Origin: CAWUKT01 sp963923035
GTDB lineage: Bacteria > Bacteroidota > Bacteroidia > J057 > JADKCL01
DNA: 64,000 bases
Reading direction: 5' to 3'
Assembly: GCA_963923035.1 (NCBI GenBank)
Contig: CAWUKT010000011.1
Coordinates: 1-64,000 of the forward strand
The notes below the pieces were generated by a model. The model did no database searches and was not told the origin of the DNA. It saw only the letters and a program-made list of their open reading frames with translations. The position numbers and the translations under genes are program-made. Position 1 is the first letter of the stretch, and each line of letters starts with the position of its first letter. Of this stretch, positions 1 to 8,483 are shown piece after piece.

Positions 1-83
1 GCCATCAATCTTCCATTTCCTTTAAGATCGGCAATTCGAAGACCGCCTTCAACACGCGTTCTCAACTGAAGTTTGGGGAAAAG

Positions 84-119
84 AAAAAGAAGCTGCCCCT
101 TTTGAGACGGCTTCTTTTT
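84..119. terminator. Intrinsic terminator, first of a pair
   Basis: A 12-bp stem (84-95 with 108-119, one T-G wobble) encloses a 12-nt loop at 96-107. A-tract and T-tract flanks form the outer stem, so it could stop transcription in either direction. On the plus strand the T-run continues after one G into a further T-run. It shares its loop and outer stem with the hairpin at 159-194. Confidence 0.65.
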
Positions 120-158
120 GATTTTTGTATTGGACCGTAGACTACCCATGAATTTATT

Positions 159-194
159 AAAAAGAAGGCGCCCCTTTTGAGACGCCTTCTTTTT
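159..194. terminator. Intrinsic terminator, second of a pair
   Basis: A perfect 12-bp stem (159-170 with 183-194) has the same 12-nt loop, CCCCTTTTGAGA, as the hairpin 75 bp upstream. The inner stem differs by changes on both arms that preserve pairing (GGCG/CGCC here, GCTG/CGGC there), so the fold is kept while the sequence changes. Confidence 0.65.
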
Positions 195-371
195 ACAGTT
201 ACCGTGTAGGAGAGGAAGGCTGAATCAAAAGCTCTGAAAACCAGTCTTCAAACTTCTCAATGGGAAACCAAATCGGGAAATGAAAGGGAAAATGCCGTTA
301 CTTTTTGGGAAAAGTGTCCAACCAGATCTGGCGGGATTGGCAGACCTTTATCTAAAGATAAACGCGCTGCT

Positions 372-1100
372 ATGACCTATTTCCATGTTCCCATTCATCG
401 ATTGCCCCAAGAAGACCGTCCCCGTGAAAAGATGGAGCGTTTGGGGCCGGAAAGCCTCTCCACCTCCGAACTGCTTGCCATTCTACTGGGAAGCGGCACC
501 CGATCCAGTTCAGCGGTGGACCTGGGGAAGAGCTTGATGATGCAATTTGATGGTTTACTCAATCTAGCCCGCGCTGGAATCCCAGAACTGAAATCGGTCA
601 ATGGAATTGGGCAGGCCAAGGCCTCTGTCCTCACAGCGGCCTTTGAATTGGGAAGGCGGAAACTTCAATCCAAGAGTCACAAGCCTCGCCTCAATACAGC
701 CAAGTCCATTGCAGAATACCTGAGGCCCAAATTGGTGGACCACAATTGCGAACGGTTCCTGGTCTTGTATATGAATTCCAATTGCCAGGTCCTGACCGAA
801 AAACTGGTCTCAGTGGGCGGATTGGATTCTGTGTTTGTTGACCCCAAAGTCATTTTGAGGGAGGCCTTGTATTCCAATGCCACCAACATTGTGCTCAGTC
901 ACAACCATCCTTCAGGCAATACCAAACCCAGTTACCACGACAATTCGTTGACGGCACGGATGATTCAGGCGGCAGACATCATGGGGTGCAATGTCCTTGA
1001 CCACGTGATCGTCTCCCATCGGGGATATTACAGCTATAACGATTCGGGAAAATTAGATCAGTTGAGGGCGCAGCAATTCTATCAGATTGCGATGGAGTGA
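372..1100 (+). CDS. radC: DNA repair protein RadC (JAB/MPN domain)
   Basis: The 242-residue protein has the two-part RadC layout. An N-terminal helix-hairpin-helix region runs to about residue 100 (NGIG near 77-80), followed by a JAB metalloprotease-like domain. The metal motif is visible as SHNHPSG at 176-182 with Asp190 downstream, the JAMM pattern H-x-H-x10-D. Length matches the family. RadC was named for repair, but its true activity is unsettled. The ATG at 372 is the first in frame and gives a full N-terminus. Its 3' end overlaps the convergent minus-strand gene by 19 bp. Confidence 0.95.
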   Translation: MTYFHVPIHRLPQEDRPREKMERLGPESLSTSELLAILLGSGTRSSSAVDLGKSLMMQFDGLLNLARAGIPELKSVNGIGQAKASVLTAAFELGRRKLQSKSHKPRLNTAKSIAEYLRPKLVDHNCERFLVLYMNSNCQVLTEKLVSVGGLDSVFVDPKVILREALYSNATNIVLSHNHPSGNTKPSYHDNSLTARMIQAADIMGCNVLDHVIVSHRGYYSYNDSGKLDQLRAQQFYQIAME

Positions 1101-1690
1101 TATTCCTCGATGAAATCGTCGCAGGATTCATAATCCAGATTTCCGTCAGGTTCCTCCACAAAGTCACCCAAGGAAAAAGCCAGCGGTTTGACTCCCTCTT
1201 TCTTCAGGATATCATAAATGGGATCAGGAGAGGCGTATTGAAGCAGACTCCGTTCCAAAATGCTCGGTGAAAGCTGTTTCCAGAGATCAGACTCCTCAGG
1301 ATTGGCCGGGAATTCAAATTTTGCCGCAGGAAAGGCTTCGGCCAGCTGTGAGATGCGATCTACAATCTCCTGGCTCAGGGTCTCAGAGCGAAAGAGGATC
1401 TCACTGGTAATCTCTGATGCCGTTGGAGTGGGATAGTCAATCGGAAGACTGACCAAGTTCAAGTGGGCTTCCTCAACGAGCTGCTCAATTTCCGAGGGAG
1501 ATTGGTATCCAAACTCTCCAACGGCAACGGGTCCGCTGAGCCATTCCATGATTTCAGCAATGCTCTTCGGGGCAAGGTAAAAATCGTGGCTGGGATCAAG
1601 GGAAAACCCAAGGAATTCAACGCCTACTGCGGAACAGTAGCGGGCGTCGTGCAAGGAAGAAATGTGGTTGAGCTTGAGCTTTGGTCTCAT
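1082..1690 (-). CDS. TrpF-like (phosphoribosylanthranilate isomerase-like) barrel protein, degenerate
   Basis: A 202-residue cytoplasmic protein. The N-terminus follows the TrpF pattern: a short strand with Lys6, then a DA pair (residues 15-16), then GVEFLGFSLDPS near 23-34, equivalent to the TrpF GADALGFVF.P.S block. In true TrpF the first strand carries a catalytic Cys-Gly; here those positions read Asn8-His9, and no clear catalytic Asp or phosphate-binding glycine loop is evident. No trp genes are nearby. It therefore looks like a member of the barrel family that has lost or changed its activity (inference). The stop lies inside the last codons of convergent radC (19-bp overlap). Confidence 0.6.
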   Translation of the reverse strand: MRPKLKLNHISSLHDARYCSAVGVEFLGFSLDPSHDFYLAPKSIAEIMEWLSGPVAVGEFGYQSPSEIEQLVEEAHLNLVSLPIDYPTPTASEITSEILFRSETLSQEIVDRISQLAEAFPAAKFEFPANPEESDLWKQLSPSILERSLLQYASPDPIYDILKKEGVKPLAFSLGDFVEEPDGNLDYESCDDFIEEYHSIAI

Positions 1691-1810
1691 GCTGCAAATT
1701 TAAGAAAATTTGACCATTGGGAAGAAGGGATGCTATCGGAGAGATCGCTCCCTTTCTCTGGCCGGCAGGGGCCGTGGGACTTACCGAAGAAGAGTTCTTT
1801 GAAATAAAAA

Positions 1811-1831
1811 GAGCCTCCGCAAAGGAGGCTC
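1811..1831 (-). terminator. Intrinsic terminator of the TPR gene
   Basis: An 8-bp GC-rich stem (1811-1818 with 1824-1831) with a 5-nt loop is followed on the minus strand by five T. It lies 26 bp past the stop codon of the TPR gene that ends at 1857, so it is placed to end that transcript before it enters the TrpF-like gene. Confidence 0.8.
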
Positions 1832-1856
1832 CCGGAGGAAAGATTTATATCTAAAC

Positions 1857-3173
1857 TCAACCGGCTTTACCGACGAGTTTACCATATTCGTTTTCAGCGG
1901 CGGGCTTATATGGGCCAACCATCGCGCTTTTGAAGGCTTCCTTGGCGCGCTCTACGTCCGTATTCTTGGCGGCCATTCCCAGTACAAAGTTGTAGCGGGC
2001 CTTGGCTTTCGCGTCACTGGTGCCTGAAAGGAGGGATTCCAGCGTGGAAATCGAGTTGCGGTACTGACCGGAAGAGTACTGGGCCTGCGCCTTGGTGAAC
2101 ATCACCCGGGAGTTGTTGGGCTGCTTGCCCAGGACTTCATCGGCTGAGCCGATGGCACCGGAGTAATCTCCTGCATCCAATTGCATGGAAGCCAGCATCA
2201 TCTGCAGCTTGACCTTCTTGTTCGGATCCTGCTCAAAGTTCGCCGCGGAACGATAGTTCTCGATGGCAGAAGACATATTGCCCTGCTTCTTAGCGATTTT
2301 TCCCATCAGCATATAAGCTGCGGAGAAGTTGTTTTGAAGTTCGAGTGCCTTGTCAATTTGCTCCTTGCTGTCGGTATAGTTTCCAGTCATGTAATAGGAA
2401 ACTGCGAGGCGGTAGAAGTAGGTCGGGCTGTTCTTGGACCGCTCCCGGTCGATCAAGGTCTTGTAGCGACCAAAATAGGCCTTCTCCCATGCTTTCTGAG
2501 CATTCTGGTAATCGTCCAACTGGTTGTAGGCGTAACCGAGTTCGTAGAAGTACTTCGCAGCCTTGGCAGGCGGAGCATTGTCCAACTTGGCCGTGGCAGT
2601 AAGCATGTTGTTGAGGGCATTTTGGTGATCTCCATTTTGATTGCTGATTTTGGCATCAAAGTAGAGGATGTTCAGATCGTCAGGGGCAACTTGTTTGACT
2701 TCGGTGAGGTGGCGTTGGGCTTCGTCAGTTTTTCCGTCCTTGAGGAGCAGCTTGACGGCCTCCATTTTATAGCCAACTTTTCGCTCGGGGTCCCCTTCCG
2801 CTTTGAACGCCAAATCATAGTAGTAAATGGCGTTGTCAATCTCATTCTTCTTACGATAAATCCGTGCCATCAGGGTATAGGCGAAAACAAAGTCTTTCTT
2901 GTACTGGACGGTTTCTTCAAAGGCAAACAGGGCTTGGTCGTAGTCCTTCATTGCATAGTAAGCCTTGCCCTTTGAGAAGTAGTATCGGTAGTTTCCTGGT
3001 TCCAGCCTGATCGCCTCATCGTAGGATTCGATGGCTTCCTGGTAGCGCTTGCCTTTGCGAAGATTCTCCGCTTTCATAAAGGCCTGCCTTCCCGGACTTT
3101 GAGCCATCGCACCCACGCACAATGATGTCAGCAGGACGAGGATGAGTAAGGAATAAATTTTGTGAGCCCTCAT
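1857..3173 (-). CDS. Secreted tetratricopeptide-repeat protein
   Basis: A 438-residue protein with an N-terminal signal peptide (Arg/His/Lys, hydrophobic stretch, then AMAQ near residue 25) and TPR helices through the rest. Repeats are seen in the alternation of Y/F-x-x-G/A-x-x-Y and A-x-x-x-Y/F-x-x-A/P, for example AIESYDEAIRLEPGN near 48-62. The likely place is the periplasm or inner face of the outer membrane, as a protein-protein scaffold; no enzyme domain is visible. It is transcribed alone, with its own terminator. The partner cannot be named from sequence. Confidence 0.85.
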   Translation of the reverse strand: MRAHKIYSLLILVLLTSLCVGAMAQSPGRQAFMKAENLRKGKRYQEAIESYDEAIRLEPGNYRYYFSKGKAYYAMKDYDQALFAFEETVQYKKDFVFAYTLMARIYRKKNEIDNAIYYYDLAFKAEGDPERKVGYKMEAVKLLLKDGKTDEAQRHLTEVKQVAPDDLNILYFDAKISNQNGDHQNALNNMLTATAKLDNAPPAKAAKYFYELGYAYNQLDDYQNAQKAWEKAYFGRYKTLIDRERSKNSPTYFYRLAVSYYMTGNYTDSKEQIDKALELQNNFSAAYMLMGKIAKKQGNMSSAIENYRSAANFEQDPNKKVKLQMMLASMQLDAGDYSGAIGSADEVLGKQPNNSRVMFTKAQAQYSSGQYRNSISTLESLLSGTSDAKAKARYNFVLGMAAKNTDVERAKEAFKSAMVGPYKPAAENEYGKLVGKAG

Positions 3174-3354
3174 AGTAGTTACTTTGTGTTCAATACTTAC
3201 TTTCCCCTGTTTTTATGCAAGTTCTGAACGTTCTATTTCAAGTTAAGTAAAAATATCAAAATTTCACTACGGGCCCAATTAATTGACAGAAACAAAGTTT
3301 ATGTAGGAATCTAGAGAAGCAATTGATTAATGTGCGCTAGTTGTTGGGTCCGCT

Positions 3355-3384
3355 TTTGAAATCGGTTTACAGGATTTACTTTTG
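3355..3384 (+). promoter_or_regulatory. Bacteroidota promoter of tyrS
   Basis: TTTG at 3355-3358 and TACTTTTG at 3377-3384 are separated by 18 bp, a full match to the Bacteroidota -33 TTTG / -7 TAnnTTTG consensus. Transcription would begin near 3390, about 23 nt before the ATG at 3413. This excludes the further-upstream in-frame ATG at 3341 as the true start. Confidence 0.65.
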
Positions 3385-3412
3385 TAAGCCGGACGGCAAA
3401 TATAGTTATAAA

Positions 3413-4690
3413 ATGAAATTAATCGAAGAGCTTCGTTGGCGTGGTTTGATCCACGATATGATCCCTGGAACAGAGGAGTTTCTCAACGATAACAAGGCCA
3501 TTGGATACGTTGGATTTGACCCGACCGCTTCGTCTCTCGGCATTGGGAACCTGGTTCCGATCATGTTGTTGGTCCACTTTCAGCGCCACGGCCACAAGCC
3601 CATCGCCTTGTTGGGGGGAGCAACCGGACGGGTAGGGGATCCCTCGGGCAAGTCCCAGGAACGCACCTTGATGGACGAAGCCACCATCAACCACAATATT
3701 GAGCGATTCCGGGAGCAAATGACCCGCTTCCTGGAATTTGACTCCGCCGAAAATCCTGCGATCATCGTCAACAACTACGACTGGTTCAAGGACTTCAACC
3801 TCCTCGATTTCCTGCGTGACGTCGGAAAGCACCTCACCGTCAATTATATGATGGGGAAGGAATCGGTCAAGAAGCGGATGGAAACGGGAATTTCGTTCAC
3901 AGAGTTCACCTACCAGCTCATCCAGGGATACGACTTTTACCACCTCCACAAAGAATACGGGTGTCACCTCCAGTTTGGAGGTTCGGACCAATGGGGCAAC
4001 ATCACAGCTGGCACGGAACTGATTCGCCGGATGATGGGCTCCGAGGAGAAAGTATTTGCCTTTACTGTCCCCCTGATCACCAATTCAGAGGGCAAGAAGT
4101 TCGGTAAATCGGAAAAGGGGAATGTCTTCATTGATGCCGAATTGACTTCACCCTACGAATTCTATCAATTCTGGATTCAGCAAGGAGATGATGACATTGT
4201 CAAGCTGGCCAAAATCTTCAGCCTCAAAACGATCCCGGAACTGGAAGAACTGATTCAAAATAATGCCGGCGGAACCCGCGTGCTTCAGTATGCGTTGGCG
4301 GAGGAAATGACGGAAAGAATCCATGGAGCAGCGGCTCTGAAGACGGCGATCAGCGCGAGCAAACTGCTTTTCGGCAAAGGCGGCCTGGAGGACCTCAAAT
4401 CCCTCTCGGAAAAAGAGGTTGGATCTATCTTTTCCGGGGTTTCCACGGGATATGCTTCTCGAGAAGAGCTTTCCACGGGAATCAACATCATTGATTTCCT
4501 CGCCCAGGTCGAGGCGTTCAAGTCGAAAGGTGAAGCGCGCAGAAAAGTCACCAAGGACAAGTGTGTTTCGATCAATACCCAAAAGGTATTGGACCAGGAG
4601 CGGACCATCGGCCTGGACGATGTCATCAACGACCACTTTATCCTGATCAATACCAGCAAGCGGAACCGCCACATGGTTTACCTCCAGTAA
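3413..4690 (+). CDS. tyrS: Tyrosyl-tRNA synthetase
   Basis: Class I aminoacyl-tRNA synthetase that charges tRNA-Tyr in the cytoplasm. From the ATG at 3413 the protein has 425 residues, the usual length. The HIGH-equivalent is GIGN at 43-46 after GFDPTASSL, QFGGSDQWGN near 187-196 is the tyrosine-binding block, and KFGKS at 229-233 is the KMSKS loop. A C-terminal S4-like RNA-binding domain follows about residue 350. A longer frame from 3341 exists, but the extra 24 residues lie upstream of the predicted transcription start. Confidence 0.97.
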   Translation: MKLIEELRWRGLIHDMIPGTEEFLNDNKAIGYVGFDPTASSLGIGNLVPIMLLVHFQRHGHKPIALLGGATGRVGDPSGKSQERTLMDEATINHNIERFREQMTRFLEFDSAENPAIIVNNYDWFKDFNLLDFLRDVGKHLTVNYMMGKESVKKRMETGISFTEFTYQLIQGYDFYHLHKEYGCHLQFGGSDQWGNITAGTELIRRMMGSEEKVFAFTVPLITNSEGKKFGKSEKGNVFIDAELTSPYEFYQFWIQQGDDDIVKLAKIFSLKTIPELEELIQNNAGGTRVLQYALAEEMTERIHGAAALKTAISASKLLFGKGGLEDLKSLSEKEVGSIFSGVSTGYASREELSTGINIIDFLAQVEAFKSKGEARRKVTKDKCVSINTQKVLDQERTIGLDDVINDHFILINTSKRNRHMVYLQ

Positions 4691-4692
4691 CC

Positions 4693-5835
4693 ATGAAGCT
4701 GATCCTGGGCATCATCGGCCTTTGTTTGACGACTTGGCTCCCCGCCCAGGAGGTTCTCATTACCCGTTTTCAACCGGGAAACTACCTCGCGGACAATCTC
4801 CACCTGGTTGAATTGCGGTGCCCGGGCCGAAATCGGGTAAACGTGGAAGGCTATCTCCTGGTCACCCGGGATTACTCTGTTCGCCTTCCCAAAGGAGCAG
4901 TTGTTTCAGCATCCAAGCCGTTTGTCATTGGGAAAATGAACTCCGGCGACCGCCCGCTTGATTTTGAGCTCAATAGTGCGCCCGATTTCCTCATTCGTTT
5001 TCACCTGATGGAGACGGAAGGAAACTACGTTGCCCTGATCAACCGCAACGGGAAAATGGTCGATGGGTTTTACTACAGCCCCCAACCCAATGTTCCTTTT
5101 CTGCCGGAACGGGACACCTCCATTACCTTTGACCGGGAACGCCTTCCCTTTTTCCTCCCTCCCGAAAACCGTCCAATATGGGGCTATCTGGATGCTCGAG
5201 ATGATCCCAACAACGAATTCGAACGGGTACAAGGAAAATGGACTCTGAAGAATGCGTCTTCGACCAGCGAACCCACTGATATCACCGACCTGACCCTGAG
5301 GTATTTTGACGGGATCGTCACGGTGAAATGGGCCTCGGCATTTGAAAAGGGCGTTGAGTCCTACGCAATTGAGCGGAGCATCGACCAGAAGACTTTCGAA
5401 CAAATCGGCGAGGTCAAAGCCGTTGGGTTGAGCACGGAGTTCAACTACTACGCGTTCTACGACAAGAACATTGAGCTGGGCCGGGACTACTTTTACCGCA
5501 TCCGGAGCATTACGGAAGGGGAGCGGGAGATGTTTTCCAAACTGTCCAGTGTCCGGATTGAAGAAGGGCTCGAGGAGTTCTCCATGGAGGTGATTGTGGC
5601 TCCTCACAGTGACGGGGCCGAGCTCAATCTTCGTTTTATCTCAGCTTATTCGCAAGAAATCAGGATCAAACTACTGGATGAACGAATGTCCGAGGTGGCA
5701 ATATTGTTCCAGGACTATGTCACAGCCGATCAGCCCAACCTCTTGAAAGTCGCCCGCCGATTGCCTTCCGGGACCTACTTAGTGCTGGCCTCTACGGAAA
5801 CCCGTCGATTTGGGAAAGAATTTGTGGTGAAATAA
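4693..5835 (+). CDS. Secreted protein with lamin-tail-like domain and T9SS-type C-terminus
   Basis: A 380-residue protein starting 2 bp after tyrS, with a signal peptide ending near LPAQ (residue 19). The first 150 residues resemble a lamin-tail domain (VELRCPGRNRVNVEGYLL, then NRNGKMVDGFYY). The middle has a fibronectin-III-like block (GVESYAIERS.D...FEQIGEVKAVG) often found before T9SS signals. The end, LPSGTYLVLAST...FVVK, fits a type A sorting domain although the usual PNP motif is absent. It probably sits on the cell surface. The link with tyrS may be only read-through. The convergent hydroxylase gene ends 4 bp away. Confidence 0.75.
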   Translation: MKLILGIIGLCLTTWLPAQEVLITRFQPGNYLADNLHLVELRCPGRNRVNVEGYLLVTRDYSVRLPKGAVVSASKPFVIGKMNSGDRPLDFELNSAPDFLIRFHLMETEGNYVALINRNGKMVDGFYYSPQPNVPFLPERDTSITFDRERLPFFLPPENRPIWGYLDARDDPNNEFERVQGKWTLKNASSTSEPTDITDLTLRYFDGIVTVKWASAFEKGVESYAIERSIDQKTFEQIGEVKAVGLSTEFNYYAFYDKNIELGRDYFYRIRSITEGEREMFSKLSSVRIEEGLEEFSMEVIVAPHSDGAELNLRFISAYSQEIRIKLLDERMSEVAILFQDYVTADQPNLLKVARRLPSGTYLVLASTETRRFGKEFVVK

Positions 5836-5839
5836 AGGG

Positions 5840-7111
5840 TTAGACAGCGACTTCCTTTTGGAAGGCAAACAGGAAGGACAACAGCCAAACCAGGGAGAAC
5901 ACCGTAATAACACCCAGTCCCAAGACCAAATACAGAAGCCACGATGTCTCCCAGAACAGATTGGGAACTGTTGCCGTGATCACCAACAAACGAGCGATTT
6001 CAGTAAACAAGGCCCAGCGCCTTTTCTCGAGCAATCCCCCCAGGGTCATGATGCTCAGGATGATCATCGCTGCCAATCCCAACTGCCACAGCATCCCAAT
6101 TTGGCTGCCGTAGGTCTTCAGTAACTCTCCGGATTTGAACAAGAACACTGTTGTTCCGGCCAGGACCAAGGCATACTGGAACAGGACATAGTAATTCAAG
6201 CCTCGGGGAATTTGCACCTGGAACTTGGAAAAGGTTTGGGACGAAACAGGGCCTGGCTTGAGTGGGCCACCCAAATACTCAGGTTGCCAACCGGGAGGCT
6301 TGGTAAATACCTTGAAAAAGTCACCGACATTCCGGGTCCGGAAAGCCAGCTTGAACACATCCCGAAAGTAGGCCAGATTGGCCCAAACCGGGTTCCAGCT
6401 CGCCAACGGCTTGGTAATTCCGTAGACCACCTCTTCTTCTTCCGCCTGGAAAGTCCCAAACATCCGGTCAAAAATGATCAACGTCCCGCCGTGGTTCTTG
6501 TCGATATACTTGGGATTCACCCCGTGGTGGACCCGATGGTGAGAAGGCGTATTGAAAATGAATTCAAACCAACGGGGCATCCTGTCGATGGCCTTGGTAT
6601 GGATCCAAAATTGGTACAGGGTCTGAAATTGGTTGACGATGACGAAGGTGATGGGATCAAAACCGATCACCGCCAACGGCAGGTAAAAAATCCAGGAAAA
6701 CAGTCCTTGAAAGGCTCCCTGGCGCAGGGCAACACTGAGATTGTACTCCTCGCTTTGGTGGTGCACAATATGGCCGCCCCACATCAGGCTGATTTCGTGG
6801 GCGTAGCGGTGGAACCAATAGTAAAAGAAGTCCACGCCCACAAACAACAAGACCCACACCCACCATTTATCCCCCGACAACTCCAGCAACGCATGGTTTT
6901 CGTACAGATAAATGTAGCCGACCAACAGGATTGTTTTCAGGAATACGCCCGACACCTGTTGACCGATGCCACATGAGATATTGGTGAGGGCATCGCTGAA
7001 TGAATACAGCCGGGTTCGCTTCAGTTTGGCGATCAGTAACTCAACGCCAATCAAAAGGAAAAACACTGGGATGGCCAGCGCGATATATCCTGCTGCTTCT
7101 TCCATACTCAA
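5840..7111 (-). CDS. Membrane fatty acid hydroxylase / sterol desaturase family (alkylglycerol-monooxygenase-like)
   Basis: An integral membrane di-iron oxygenase of 423 residues. The histidine clusters of the family are intact: HRYAH at 101-105, HIVHH at 114-118 and HHRVHH at 191-196, between hydrophobic helices near 8-28, 55-72, 85-100 and 135-160. A further hydrophobic region lies past residue 300. Length and extra C-terminal helices resemble alkylglycerol monooxygenase rather than short sterol desaturases (family knowledge; substrate inferred). It ends the minus run that begins at hpt and may modify membrane lipids. Confidence 0.88.
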   Translation of the reverse strand: MSMEEAAGYIALAIPVFFLLIGVELLIAKLKRTRLYSFSDALTNISCGIGQQVSGVFLKTILLVGYIYLYENHALLELSGDKWWVWVLLFVGVDFFYYWFHRYAHEISLMWGGHIVHHQSEEYNLSVALRQGAFQGLFSWIFYLPLAVIGFDPITFVIVNQFQTLYQFWIHTKAIDRMPRWFEFIFNTPSHHRVHHGVNPKYIDKNHGGTLIIFDRMFGTFQAEEEEVVYGITKPLASWNPVWANLAYFRDVFKLAFRTRNVGDFFKVFTKPPGWQPEYLGGPLKPGPVSSQTFSKFQVQIPRGLNYYVLFQYALVLAGTTVFLFKSGELLKTYGSQIGMLWQLGLAAMIILSIMTLGGLLEKRRWALFTEIARLLVITATVPNLFWETSWLLYLVLGLGVITVFSLVWLLSFLFAFQKEVAV

Positions 7112-7158
7112 AAATAATTATTGGAGAGGTTCGGGCCAAACCGATGCAGGTCAATCCT

Positions 7159-7839
7159 TTACAGCGCGTTGGGATTCTCGTGGATCATCAGCGAGATGTG
7201 CAAATGATCTTCCGTCCCGGTATGCCGAAGGGTCCGAAACCCCAGCAAGGAAAAGGTCCATTCCATCCACTGGTTCCGCCATTCCGCCCGATCATTGGTC
7301 CGAAGGTCGAGGGCGTGGACAAATCCATCTGCTTGGGGATAGTGCAGCGATTTGCCCTTGACCGCGAGGCCCATGTCCTGGTAATCGGAGGGCACCCGCG
7401 ACATGTCCGTGATGACCAGGGCCTGGTCAAAAATGATCACAGATCCCACTGCGGTCCGCAGCAAGGGATGCACAGCGTAATATTCTCCCTGAACCGAGGT
7501 CGTTTTGGCATTGGAGAGGCTGAGGAAAAACAGTACGTAGCCCACAAATCCGCCCACCACCAATCCTGCGACCACGAGATTACGTTTCCGGGTCCGTTCT
7601 TTGTTCTTTTTACCCGACACCAACCGACTGATATAATTCAAGTAGATAAATACGCAGAGAAAGGTCGCCAACGCCCCGACGGACAGGCACACCCAACCGT
7701 TCAACGCAAAGTATTCGTACGTGAAAACAGAGACGCGAATCAGCAAAATGAAGGGCAGCAACAGGAAAAGGGCCAGTTTGAAGGGAAACAACAAGACCCG
7801 CCAAAATGAAATGGTACCCGACTGCTTCTTCCCCGCCAT
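7159..7839 (-). CDS. Membrane protein with possible LAS-type metallopeptidase domain
   Basis: A 226-residue protein with three hydrophobic segments (about 13-35, 48-72, 88-108) followed by a soluble domain of about 115 residues. That domain contains SLHYP (His166), GFVHALD (His175, Asp178) and DHLHIS (His212, His214), reminiscent of the H..D..H-x-H zinc site of M15/M74 peptidoglycan peptidases, but the first His-to-Asp spacing is longer than in the classical SxHxxGxAxD motif. The fold assignment is therefore tentative. It starts 1 bp after the hpt stop, so it is very likely cotranscribed with hpt and the downstream hydroxylase. Confidence 0.7.
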   Translation of the reverse strand: MAGKKQSGTISFWRVLLFPFKLALFLLLPFILLIRVSVFTYEYFALNGWVCLSVGALATFLCVFIYLNYISRLVSGKKNKERTRKRNLVVAGLVVGGFVGYVLFFLSLSNAKTTSVQGEYYAVHPLLRTAVGSVIIFDQALVITDMSRVPSDYQDMGLAVKGKSLHYPQADGFVHALDLRTNDRAEWRNQWMEWTFSLLGFRTLRHTGTEDHLHISLMIHENPNAL

Positions 7840-7840
7840 T

Positions 7841-8380
7841 TTAGTCCTTCAGTTGATAAATGGCCCGCAGGCTACGGCCATGCTCCTGGTAGTCCATTCC
7901 ATAGCCGACCACAAAGGAATTGGGGATGGAAAAACCAATGTATTCCGGGGGCGTCTTGGCCAGGAAGGCTTCTTCCTTGAACAACAAGGTCACCAGACGG
8001 GCAGAAGCAAAATCTTTGGACGCCAGGTACTTGCGCAGCCATTCCATCGTGCGGCCCGTGTCCACAATGTCCTCCACAATGAGGATGTCCCGGCCTTTGA
8101 TGGGAACATTCAGGTCCAGCAAGACCCGTACTTCCCCCGAGCTTTCCATGCCCCCACCATACGAACTCAGGCGCATAAATTGGACTTCCGGGTCCCAATC
8201 GAGGTGCCGGACGAGGTCAGCCGTAAACAGAAATGATCCATTCAAAATCGAAAGGACCAGCGGGTCACGGCCAGCATATTCGTGGTTGAGGGTGGCGGCC
8301 AACTCAGAAATGCGCGCCTGGATTTGGGATTCGGAAATAGAAACAGAAAAGTTCTTGTCGATGATCCGCACGTCGTTCAT
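7841..8380 (-). CDS. hpt: Hypoxanthine phosphoribosyltransferase
   Basis: Purine salvage enzyme that makes IMP or GMP from hypoxanthine or guanine and PRPP in the cytoplasm. The 179-residue length is typical. The PRPP-binding loop is DILIVEDIVDTGRT at about 98-111. The flexible-loop SSYGGG follows at 72-77, and an LNGSF segment lies at 46-50. It is the first gene of a three-gene minus-strand run. No good promoter match was found in the 100 bp upstream. Confidence 0.95.
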   Translation of the reverse strand: MNDVRIIDKNFSVSISESQIQARISELAATLNHEYAGRDPLVLSILNGSFLFTADLVRHLDWDPEVQFMRLSSYGGGMESSGEVRVLLDLNVPIKGRDILIVEDIVDTGRTMEWLRKYLASKDFASARLVTLLFKEEAFLAKTPPEYIGFSIPNSFVVGYGMDYQEHGRSLRAIYQLKD

Positions 8381-8483
8381 CCCGTGAAGATAGCGATTTT
8401 CGAAGATTCAGCGAGGGCGTTTCCCACAAAAAGGAAGGGACCCCAACCACCGCTGAGGCCCCCAATCTGCTGATTGATGATTT

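Larger units (their letters stand above)
1..371. other. Leader region upstream of radC with two hairpins
   Basis: There is no convincing gene here. A plus-strand frame is open from the window edge to a TGA at 67-69 just before the first hairpin, so the end of an upstream gene may lie here, but 22 arginine-rich residues cannot be assigned. A minus-strand ATG at 3-5 could equally be the start of a divergent gene. Two related hairpins (84-119 and 159-194) occupy the middle. The last 170 bases before radC show no clear Bacteroidota promoter. Confidence 0.4.

Noticed and set aside
1463..1807. 114-residue plus frame
   Set aside because: It is a shadow of the TrpF-like minus gene and its terminator region.
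3341..3412. Longer tyrS start at 3341
   Set aside because: The in-frame ATG lies upstream of the promoter -7 box at 3377-3384, so it would not be in the transcript.
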